64,000 nucleotides of DNA from Brugia malayi. Its lineage: Eukaryota; Nematoda; Chromadorea; Rhabditida; Onchocercidae. The notes below the pieces were generated by a model that was given only the letters and a program-made list of their open reading frames with translations, was not told the origin of the DNA and searched no databases. Below, piece after piece: positions 47,401-58,809 of this stretch. The stretch spans positions 3,382,649 through 3,446,648 of the forward strand of contig NW_025062477.1 in assembly GCF_000002995.4 (NCBI RefSeq), written 5' to 3'. A program made the position numbers and the translations under genes. The first letter of the stretch is position 1. Every line of letters starts with the position of its first letter.

Positions 47401-48107
47401 TGTATAAATAATTTGTTGAAATTCTGAAGAACTTGTAAAATGTTCTCAATTAGTAATTTTTGAGTTAGAATTGAATTTTAATTAATTAGAATTATCTTTT
47501 GTCGTGTGACAGATAATGAAACTCAATATTAATAAATTCTACCGTGTTGTTTTATTCATTCTATCAATTGCCATCTTTCTTTTGCTATTTTCTCACTTTT
47601 CTTTCTTTTTTTTAACATTTCATATATCCATTTTAGAAAAGTATTTGTTGGCGAAGCATCAGTAATAATGGCTGTAAGTGCACCGCATAGACAAGATACA
47701 TTTCGAGCAACTGAGAAAGGAATTGATTATTTGAAAAATCGAATTCCTATTTGGAAAAAAGTGAGAAAATTCTATTTATTAAATTAAATAGAGCAGTAAT
47801 GTTGTCATAGTATTCATTATTATCCACCAATAATTGCAAGTTTAATTCTTTGATAGATTTATTTTAAAATCTGGACAGGAAAAAGAGCATAAACCAAGCT
47901 TTTTAACAATGTTTTTTCTTTTTGGATAACTTTTGAACATTGTAGAAGATATATATTATTTTCATTATATGCTTAAATCTAATTCTATTTCTGTTCTGCA
48001 ATAAATTTTGAAGCTATTGTTTTAAATTTTTTTGTAATCGTAATTTTCTTTTCCAATTTAAGGAGGTCTATTCGGATGATACATATTGCTGGAAAAGAAA
48101 TTCGTAA
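44462..48107 (+). CDS. Nicotinamide riboside kinase fused to molybdopterin synthase catalytic subunit (359 aa)
   Basis: Exons 44462-44492, 44721-44866, 45265-45396, 45838-46034, 46532-46667, 46862-46976, 47097-47250, 47637-47760, 48063-48107; total 1080 nt, one open frame. Residues 1-214 are an NMRK-type kinase (nicotinamide riboside to NMN, NAD salvage). The P-loop is GCSNSGKTT (43-51), followed by LPQDAFYYP, NYDTINALDM, VIAEGN, and the lid CEQRRTAREYNPMDLPGY then VWPTY, as in human NMRK1. Residues 215-359 are MoaE/MOCS2B, which makes molybdopterin from precursor Z with MoaD. Motifs: GGISIFLGTTRDNF, VFVGEASVIMAVSAPHR, and IPIWKKEVY with the catalytic lysine. All key residues are kept in both halves. 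An exon-start ATG at 46862 sits exactly at the junction, so a separately trans-spliced MoaE is the alternative. About 30 residues precede the kinase core. Confidence 0.88.
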
Positions 48108-48971
48108 TAATTTAACTATTGCTGGAAATCAGTTTATATTAGGAATATTTGGTTTTCACACTTGTATTGTGTAATTATTTTTATAGCTATTATTTTAAAT
48201 TTAGTCATTATGAATTTACTTTACTTTTTGAAGTAATGGCTGTTTCTGCAGTTTTTCAAATCATTTTCAATTTTCCATTCCTACGGTACTAAATTTGTGA
48301 AGTAAATATTGTGATCTAGATTTTATTACTTGATGGCATTTCAACTATATTAAAATTCTTTGAACAGTTCGGATGGCATTAACGAAATATGCTAAATTTG
48401 AGAGTAATGGGAAAGAGAAAGAATTAATAAGGATTAAGTTAAGTGTTGATTCAGTAAAAGAACTTTTGTTTATTTATTTTTTTTTCCGACTGCTTGTTTA
48501 TTAATGTGAAACTTTTTTTCTTTCGCTCATATTTATCTCTTTCTTCCAAACACATATCCTCAACATTTCTTAATGTTCTGTTGAACTTTTACATTTTGAA
48601 TTTTGAATTATTTGTGAATGAATATCAAAGAAATATACCTCCTAATTGTTATTACCTTAATCGGCTTATCATTACTATTATTCATTTTTTATTCTCATTT
48701 CTTATTTTTCATCATTATCAGATTTGTATCTTTTGTTTGAGGAAATAATGGTTTTTTTTTTTTTATTTTTCTTTTTAAGAACAAATTACAATAAATTTTG
48801 CTCACGTTTATTTTGGATTGCTGAAAGTGTAAAAATGTTAATTTGATTGAAATCATTTTTGTACTAATAAGAAGTCTAGTAAAAGTAGGGTTAATAAAGC
48901 TTAACTAATTTTTCTCAATTTTTAGACCATTCCTATTATGACATTTCATCAGATGTAAAATTCGAGTTGAC

Positions 48972-49284
48972 ATAGACTTTACGTCGGAACAGTAATAGTT
49001 AAAATTGCTGAATAGTAATAGACCTTACGTCGGAACAGTAATAGTTAAAATTGTTGAATAGTAATAGACTTTACGTCGGAATAGTAATAGTTAAAATTGT
49101 TGAATAGTAATAGACTTTACGTCGGAATAGTAATAGTTAAAATTGTTGAATAGTAATAGACTTTACGTCGGAATAATAATAGTTAAAATTGTTGAATAGT
49201 AATAGACTTTACGTCGGAATAGTAATAGTTAAAATTGTTGAATAGTACTAGACTTTACGTCGGAATAGTAATAGTTAAAATTGT
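48972..49284. repeat. 46-bp tandem repeat, nearly 7 copies
   Basis: Units begin GACTTTACGTCGGAATAGTA at 48975, 49021, 49067, 49113, 49159, 49205 and 49251. Copies differ at only a few bases, so the array is young. Confidence 0.95.
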
Positions 49285-50201
49285 TAGATATCTTAAATAA
49301 CACTCTCAAATAGCAAAAACAATACAGAAAAGTAAGCGAGAATCTGAGAAAAATGATCTAATAAACCCGCAAATTGATCTTTTTCCATTAGGATTTGTTA
49401 TTTGACAAATTGCAGTAGTCTTTTATAAGTTTGTGTCAGTGTTAGATTAATAATTTGCGCTGTAAAAATCCATTAAAAGTTTGTGGGTCAATTTTTATAT
49501 TTCAAAAGTTGGCTAATCAAATGGAACTTAATGATTTGCATGTAAAGCTTTTATATATTTAAAATATTTAAATCATATTTATGAAAATTTATAATTGTTT
49601 CTCACCAATGGTTAATTTTACAAGCATTAGAGAACTGTATGAGCACATACGGCTTTTGATGTTAAATTTTTCGAGTTATATCGTAAATTAATTTAGTGGA
49701 AAATTATTTAAATTATAAGTAATAAACTTGTATAAGTAATTACAAGTGAAAAATTTGTCTTTCTAATGCACTTCAAATAAGATATTTCTGATTTTCTTTT
49801 TTTCTTTGTTTTTTGTTTAATCAAGTGGAGAAAGTAAGTGAAGTATTTAAAATCTAATTGTTAAAATCCAATTATTAAAAAGCGGAAATAACTTGTGAGA
49901 GAAGTAAGCAAAAAGGAAGAATGACGATATGCTATATGTATAAATGTATGAATAAAGTTGTTTCATGAAACTTTTTCGCAAAAGATTTATTTAAGATATC
50001 CTGAAATCCTTCACCAGTATAAGAAAATGCTGAACATACAATCAGTTAATTTGAAATGATTATCAATCTGATAACAAAATGAATCAAACAGATTGATTAA
50101 ACTTCATCAAGTGATTCTCATATTTTTTTTTTTTTGACTGACAATAATTGCAAAATTATGATAATTATAAAAAAAAAAAAACAATGGATTTGAAAATTTG
50201 C

Positions 50202-50532
50202 AAAAAAAAAAATGAAATATTTTTTGTTTTTTCAAAATTTCAAAACTTAAAAACACTAGTTAACGCGGTTTACTCAATGACTTCACATTTATGCCAATCA
50301 CTTTTTTCTTTCTTTCATCAATTCCAGGTGGTACCAAATAATATACATCAATTATGGAATTGTTCAAGCAAAAAAACGATGAATTTTTTAAAAAAAAAAA
50401 ATGAAATATTTTTTGTTTTTTCAAAATTTCAAAATTTTAAAAACATTATTTGACGCGCTTTCTCAATAATTTCACATTTATGCCAATCATTTATTTTTTC
50501 TTTTTTTCTTTTAGCAATTTCAGGTGGTACCA
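50202..50532. repeat. Direct duplication of about 140 bp
   Basis: 50202-50336 and 50391-50532 share AAATGAAATATTTTTTGTTT, TCACATTTATGCCAATCA and AGGTGGTACCAA in the same order and spacing, at about 85-90% by eye. Confidence 0.85.
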
Positions 50533-52707
50533 ATTATAGGCCAATCTATTGTCAACCACTACTACTACTACTACTATTTCTGACCTTCTAGCATTAATTC
50601 TTTGCTATTGAATTTTATTTATTCATTTTTTTTTCTGCTAGTTTTAGTAAAAATTTCCTATTGATACATACTTTGAAATGAGTTTGTATAATAAATAAGC
50701 CTTTTTCTTCATTCATCTTTTTGCCTACCCTTTTTAAACCTTTCAATTTTTTAAACTAACTATTTTTGCTTAAATATCTCTTCATTTTTAATAGTCTTTT
50801 TCTCTTTCTTTAATCCATCATTTCTCATACACAAACATATTTCACTTAGTTTCTCCTATTTACTTTCTATTATTCAGTCCTGATAACTAGAAATAATTTT
50901 GCTATTTCCTCTTAAATACTCCTTTTTTTTTTTTTTTCAATTACTACTATTTAGCACTTAATATGTACCTTTAGAAAATGATCAAACACGGTAATTCAGT
51001 CAGTGTATGCTTCTTAATGAGTTTTAAAGAATTTTAAATTGCATGAAATGCCTTATTTAAATGAGTAGAAATTAAATGGAGAAATATATGATACACTTTT
51101 AATCACTTTTTTTTATTTTTCTACCTACCTCAAGTGCGTGACATTTTCTTATCCATTAAAACAGCATTGTCTCTCTCTCTCTCCCTTTCTCTCTCCCTGT
51201 TTTTTTTTTTAATTTTCTAGACCAATTCTTTTAAAGGAAATGACAGAAAATAGACTGAAACATTATTAGCTTCAAACTTTCATTTCTAATACTTTTGTTT
51301 TTACTTATCGCAATGATTGATCTCTTTTTTTTTTTCTTTTGAAATTATCTTTCTTAAAAAAAATTAGGAATGAAAAATGTCCAGTAAGCATGCTAAATTT
51401 AAATTGCTAAAAATAATTTATGATGTTTTATCAATAAGCATTAATTAACTAATTAGTTAATTAATTAATTATCGTTTTGCTGTTCTTTGTTACTTCTGCA
51501 TTAACATTCAGCGATATAAGATGAACTATAAGTTAAAACTTATAAAAATTCAATTCAATTATTTTTAATCATTTTGTTATTATTTTAAGCTATTACTTAT
51601 ACATCTTTAACCTTCGTTTATCTTTCTGTAATATTTTTTTTTTTTTTTTAAAAAAGCAACTATTAACATTTTTAGCTATTTTGTATTATTATGTTCAGTG
51701 TCAATGACAATTAATTGCAAAAGAATTTATATTTTGCATAGAGCATTAAAATTTGAAATTTCCAATGTTGAAATTATTTGAAAGTTTCAATTCTTTGAAG
51801 TGTTTTCTCTAATTGATGAATTTAGAAACTGGAACTGATGAATGACTGTAAATTGAGAAAGTTGAATTCTTTTCAAAATGATGTATAATTTGATGCTAGT
51901 TATGATAGTAATGTTTGCTTTGATAAACTAAACTTACCGTATCAGATTGTAATTAATAATAATTATTAGAAAGTTTTCTTCTATTCGAATTATGATAGCA
52001 TTTATTTAATTTTATGCATCAATTTTGAAATGTTTAAATTTCATTCGATAGAAAGAAGAAACATATAATTGATGCCAAATAATTATTCAATTTTCAATAA
52101 TCAAAAAGTGATTCTATGTATGATGAAGAATTTATTCAAATAATTTTATAAGTGAAAAGAATTATTATTTTTTTTCTTTTAAAAAAAAGAAAATTGAAAT
52201 CGAAAATGAAAGCTTTAATAATTGATTGATAAATGATATGAAATTCTACATAAGCACATATATCATAACAGTTTCAAATTAATTTATGACCACAAACCAC
52301 TTGCAAATAATTTATTCATTTTTGGATTAAAACTGAAAAATAGTTTAACATTTAGAATTGAAAATTTAAAATAATGCAAAAAAAAAAAAGTTTAATGCAC
52401 TATATGAAAAGATTGTGCATAAGCTAAATTTAAGTATGCTCAATTTACTAAATACTAATGTAAAAAAAGTGAACATTTCTCTGAAAACATGAATAAAGAA
52501 AGTTCATGATACTTTATATCATTTTAAAGAGAATATTTAAAATAATTGTTGACAATTACTCAAAATTGAAATTTAAATTTTCATACCAAAATATATTTTC
52601 ATCTGTGTTATTATATTTATTTATTTTAAGGAATATTTCATTTTCAGTTTATCTTTATTTTCAGAAAAATTCTGCATTAAAAGTGACAAAAATTAAAATT
52701 AATTGTT

Positions 52708-52740
<33 letters not shown>

Positions 52741-55700
52741 AATGCGAATAACAACAAACAAATTCATTTGCAAATATAATAATAGTTAACTAAGCTCAAA
52801 TGAACTATACTCTCTCTCTAACTCTTATGATTTTAGTTTATTGAGCTGAATGAAATGTCCTCCTTAAATTGTTTATTCATGTAAATATGTCATATGTTCC
52901 CTTTCATAATGTCAAATGCCAATTTCCATTTATATACCAAAAATTTTAATCTTCTACTTTCTATTATTTAGACGAGTTTCTAAATTCAACTTAAATTTTA
53001 TGTACATAATATATGAAATTGAAATTAACTATAAGAAATGATTTGCTCGAATTTATTATCTTTGCTATATAATATGCCTCTATGTAAGATATATAACAAT
53101 TTCAATTTCAAATATTTTAGATAGTTTTTTTCTTAGCTATTTTTTGATATTATTCCGAATGATTTTCCACTAAATTTTCAAAAATTATTGTTTCGCGTTA
53201 AATTTTATGTTCATAATTGAGTCAATTCTATTCTTTAGAATAATTCTGAATCCATCGCTTAAGCTTCTGAGAATTTTTTTTCAAGGCATCGTCTAAAGGA
53301 GTCTCATTTCCACATGATTTAGTCTCTTTTCCTCCATTCTTTCTATATTTAGCTTTTCATATATTCCTCTAGCTAAAATCAATGTTTTGTTTGGCTAACA
53401 CAGGTAAACAAAAATTTTAATAATCATCGATTTAAAACAAAAAAATGAAAAAGTTAAAGTTGAATGAAGAAGGTTCTTCTTGCTAAATGTAAATTTATTA
53501 ATTAGCTGAAGACAGTAATTATCAGAAGTAATATTTGCATAGAAAATAATAAATGTGAAATGAGAATTGGAATATTATTTCGTATATTGAAAACCGCTTT
53601 TTGATAGTTTCATTAGTAGCAGTTCTAGCTTGTAATTTTTAAATATTTTTAATAAGTTATTTTAGTGTTACTAAGAGAAAATATGAGATTAATTAATGAT
53701 TACTTTTTTTTTTCTAGCAGCATACTCATATGAAGAAGTGAATTCATCCTACCAAAAATGTAATTTCCTGAAAAAAATGTTTATTTCAGTTGCAGCTTTT
53801 TGATAAATCTTGAAATTGATCAAGTATGAGTGCAAATGGAAAAACAAATTTTAAAATTTAGAATTTGAAAATTTTAAAAAATTTCTTAAACATAACTGAT
53901 TGTTCAAATTATCATTTCTCGAATTTGATCTATAAATTGAAAATCATTCAATGTTTCATTCGCTAAGCATTAGTTTAGTTCAGCTTAAATGATGACAAGT
54001 GTGACTCCGAAACAATTCTCCAATGATTTTCTGTTCAAGCATTCTCAATATATTTATATAAGTACCTCATTTAACGCTACTTATTTGTTCAAAACTTAAC
54101 AATTAGATTGTAGTTTATTCCATTTAAGCAAATATTACTCATTGTCGTAGAGTTATATCCATGTTTTAGAATTATTAAAATTTTAGAATCAATTATTAAA
54201 CAAAAAAATTGAAAGGTTAACGGATGATTTTTACCTTTTAAAGGTTTTTGTAAATGAATGAAAATTACAGAGGGATGAATTTCGGGGTGTGAATAGTTGG
54301 CTTATCCAGAACGGAAGAGGATGGTGACATGAATGAAGTGAGTCCATCCGTTTCATCCGTTAATACTGATTGGAAGGACCATTGTCATCCGGTTGACTCC
54401 TCCCTTTCAACCATCCCTCTCTCTCCCTCTCTCTCTCCCTCTCTCTGTTGACCACATAGGCATTCATTTCACTTCGCTCATTTATTTGAAGCCAATTGAT
54501 AATGCTTCTAGGCTACACATACCTTTAGATAAATAAATTTTTAATTTATCATTGGAATATTTCTGAGTGATAAGTAACTGATAACAATTCTAACTTTATC
54601 ATTTTCTTTTGAAATTCATGGTACTACTGATTGTTTAAAAAGCCTTTGAGAATTGTTTCTTATTTTTTCTTTGATATTTCATAGATTATAAGGTTATTAT
54701 TTATTTATTCTATCGATTGCATCCAAAAATTTCATTTTCATTTTTAAGCATTAAATTTTTCAATTCATTTATGTTTTTTCAAAGTTTACTCATTTTTCAG
54801 AACTTTTATTATTGCTAATATTTTCTTCTACTCGAGAATTTCATCTTTCTAAAATTATTCTTAACCAATAATCTCGACTCATATGAAAATATGTTTCATT
54901 TAAAGTGGAGTACGAGAAAAAAAAAAAACCTGAATTTATTTAAAAACTTTGCTATGAAAGTGCTCATTTGCTCATTTTTTACTATCATTTTAAATTTTCA
55001 TGAAGGAATCCGAAAAAGAATTTATAATCACCAATAAACTGAATCGGATTTTACCATAAATATTCAATATGTGTAATAAATGAATAAAGCAATCTAAGTT
55101 ATAACTAATGCATTTTTTGAATTTCTCTGATATATTTGCCTTACTTATTTCTTATCTTTATTACATCACACAATTACCGTACCTATCCCGGTTTACCGTA
55201 ACTCAGTCTACTGTAATTTAGTCTAGTCTACTGTAACTAATATAGAAAATTATAAATTTACTGTTAATTCATTGCTTCCACTTCAAAATTTCTCACTTTT
55301 TCCATTTAAAGCATCGCTTCATTTATTTATTACTCACATTAAAATTCATCAAATATTTAAGATTGAATTCGATTCAGTTTACTAAGATTTGTAATTTTTT
55401 TCTTCATTTTTTCTTTTTCATACTAATTTTTAGCAATACTCCAATATTCATTTACTTATCTTTCCCAAATACAAATTAAATAGTTTAATTCATTTGAATA
55501 GAAGATTTTGTAAAGAATGAAGCATTCGACATTATTCATTTATTATTAGTTATTTGCTTAGAAAAAAGATGGTAAATTCATATAATTGAAAAAAAAAAAG
55601 CAATTTCAGGATTTGTTATTTCTTGCAATTGGAGTTACTTTATTTCGATTATGGATTATTTGGTGCCTTGACGTGTTATTCTGCTATAAATCCATTACTA

Positions 55701-57175
55701 TTACTTTTTTTTTCCCATTTATTTCACTTCTTCTAATTATATTTACAATCATTGCATTGCCAAAATGTATTATTTCTACTACGATAAGTGATAATATGAT
55801 AAATGATAATATTATCAATCTACTACTGCCATTATTTATATCATAAATATCACAATTCAATTGTATTCATGTTTATTCTGCTTACAACAAACTGTTAATT
55901 CTAAAAAAAAAAAAAGAAAACAAAAAATGCTGTATTTCTGGCTCATTCTTCACCTAAATATCATTTATTTGATTTCAGATATTGGATGTTATCAAGATAA
56001 GGTAAAATTTTAGTATTATTTTTTTTTTTTTTTTTTGAAATTAAATTTTCAGGAATGACAATATTTTCTTTGTTAAGTGTTCCAGTGCTTATTACTCCTC
56101 CTGATACTGCGATACAATATTTTAGCATTAGTTTATTATGGTACTCTTGAATTATAATAATATTTGATAACAATTATTAGTAGCTTAAGAATTAGCTCTT
56201 TTTTTAAAATATGAAATTTTTTAAAGATTACTTTCTGAAATTTCATTTATTTTTTACGGACTCAAAAAAAAAAATTAGCTAAAAGGATAACGAACACATA
56301 TTCTGATTTATTGTTATATCAAATACCAATTAAATTAGAATTATTAAGCTCAAAAAAAAAAAAAAAAGCAAAAACCGTAAGCAATCAGAATTATGAAGCC
56401 ATTTTGATTGAATCCATCTGACATTTTATTTTATTTTCATTTTAGTTATATTAGCTCATCCATCACAAATAAATCATTTCATTTTTTTGAAAGGTTGTAT
56501 ATCTAAATTAACAATTCAAAAAATCATTTTGATGAGAAAATAGAGGGTGGATTTTTTTTCTTTCTTTTTTTTGGAATTTTACAATAAACTTTGATTGAAA
56601 AAAAAAAAAAAAAACTGAAATGCCATTACATAATTTGTGATCAAAAATTGTTCAACTCAAATGATATTAAATCAGTAAACACAATTATTCTTTCATATTT
56701 AAAAAATTTAAATTGATATTTATTTCTTAAATGCTAAAGCAATAAATTCAACTATACTAAAAAAAAAAAAAAAAAAAGGAAAAATGAAGATAGCATAGTG
56801 AGATTTTATTTTCTCTACTCACATCTCCATCTGTTCCTTTTTTTCTTCCCTTTTTGTTTTTTTGCTAAGGTGTAATTTTCTAAAGGTATTGAGAAATGTA
56901 TGATGGATGTTTGTTTCGTTATCGATTCTACCTCTACTTCTGCTGTCAAATATGTTTGACCGATAATCTGAATAAGGTGTCGGTATCTCTTTCAAGACTA
57001 TCTAATTCATCGTTATACTCTTATCAACAAAAAAAAGCGTTAATTATGCGTATAATATAATGAAACTGTTTCTCTATCATTTTTATTTCTCCTCCATTAC
57101 TAATATCCTGTTTACCTATAATATTTTTAAAGGTTACTTTGAGTGGATAATTTACTGTAAATTATCGTATGTGAA

Positions 57176-57177
<2 letters not shown>

Positions 57178-57207
<30 letters not shown>
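57178..57207. repeat. (GA)n microsatellite
   Basis: About 14 GA units. Confidence 0.9.
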
Positions 57208-57209
<2 letters not shown>

Positions 57210-58661
57210 GAATGGTTTAATCGAATTAATCAACATTCATCAAAATTAAGATAATTTTTTAGATTACATAAGAATGTATATATTGTTTAAGAGAAGAAAT
57301 TATAAATATGAACTAAAAAAATAAATAAGATTGTAAGCAAAAATAAAAATTTTCAACACAAGACAATTGTTCTTTTTTAATTTTAATAAAAGATTAGTTA
57401 TATTTAAATTTTATAAAGTTGAATTTGTAACTTTTTTGCAATAAATAGAATAACCAACAATAATAATTTGAGGAAATTCTATAAATCTGAACTGAATTAT
57501 CTTTCTAATTCTTCTAACAATTGCAATATGCAAAGTGCCTATATCTATCCTGGTCAATATTTAGATTGGTCATTTGAAAATCCATTTGGATTTCTTTCAG
57601 CATACAATAAAATTGCGCTTGATTGATTTTAGAAATTTGAAATTCGTAGTTTGAAATGAAATTTTCCATTCAATACTAAATGGAGAAATAATAATTACTG
57701 AACATTAAAAGGTATATAGCTTAAAGTTTCATTAAATACAATTTTTTGCTATGCATAAAAATTTAATTCAAATTTCATCTTTAAGCTATGAAATAACTTA
57801 CTCATTTCAAGTAGAAATTAAATTCATTTAATAATAATAACTTGAGTAAACAATAAATTTTTTCTTTTTTTTTGCGCAAAAAACTTTAAGAAAGTATTTA
57901 ATATTTGTGAGATATGATTAAGTGATAACTGATAAAGTAATGATAATTGAATATTTAATTTTGTAAAATTGCTATCAACCATAGAACCAAAATTCGTTTT
58001 ATTTGAATATTAAAATGGTTGAAATTATGGGTTTATTGTTGAAATGGGAAAAGGATTAGAAGTCATTTACGAGAGGCCTTAATAGACACCCGCTGTGAGT
58101 AACTGATGCAATGAACCAAAACAAACAGAACAAACGCAACAAGTATATCTAATTGAAGTAAGTAAGTAAGTAAGGAGTAAATGAAGAAGAAGAAGAGAGT
58201 TAAAATTTATCAAATTAATTTAACAAGAATAAATATAATTACATTTAAATAGCAACAATGAAATTATGATATAAAATGACAAAATAATAATTAAAAAAGA
58301 GAAAAAAAAATGATGATAATTAATTATTGATCTAAATTAAATTAAGCAAAATAATTTTATTTAATAAATTAAAAATAAAATTGCTAGACAGCATTCCAAG
58401 ATATTTTCTATCTAACAAATAATATGATTAAAAAAAAAAAAAAGAATTTTTTTTTTACTGGAAAATGTAATTGCTTGCAATATGCAAATGAGTAGTGGAA
58501 TAATTTATTTGTCACCATTGTCTCATCTCAAAAATTGTTCTATCATATTCTCCCGCCATCAATAATTCTATCTCAAAATTGTTTTATTAAAAATACATTA
58601 AGTATAAAGATTCTAGTTTTCTGAAAAAAAATTAATCAAATTATGGTTGATCTGCGATGCG

Positions 58662-58677
58662 CTTGCGATATCGCAAG
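58662..58677. other. 16-bp perfect palindrome CTTGCGATATCGCAAG
   Basis: Exact inverted repeat, with further partial copies of GATATCGCAA (58678-58687) and TGCGATGCG on either side. It lies about 130 bp before the first recognised cadherin exon. Could be a protein-binding site or chance. Confidence 0.6.
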
Positions 58678-58809
58678 GATATCGCAACTTTACATTTTTC
58701 ACTTATTTTTCTTTTAACTAATTAATTTTTTTTGCTAGCATTAGTAATTTTAATTATTTTTAACTATAATTTGATTGTTATGAATTTTTTCTTTCGTTTT
58801 TTTTTGTAG

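Larger units (their letters stand above)
48108..58809. other. 10.7-kb stretch without a recognised gene
   Basis: Very AT-rich, probably 5' region or a large intron of the cadherin to the right. Notable: 46-bp tandem repeat (48972-49284), duplicated 140-bp segment (50202-50532), (ACT)n near 50557, CT-rich tracts (51172-51198, 54416-54450), a GC-richer patch 54270-54470, (GA)n at 57178-57207, (AAGT)n near 58158, and a 16-bp palindrome at 58662. An open frame 57423-57627 is the only protein-like piece and lacks good borders. Confidence 0.55.

Noticed and set aside
48972..49284. CRISPR array
   Set aside because: The copies are head-to-tail with no unique spacers, in a eukaryotic genome.
52506..52751. 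81-residue open frame
   Set aside because: Ends in a poly-A run giving poly-Lys; no borders or motifs.
55586..55846. Hydrophobic 86-residue frame that could be a cadherin signal or membrane exon
   Set aside because: Ile/Leu/Phe content matches local T-richness, the frame starts in an A run, and no donor continues it to 58810.
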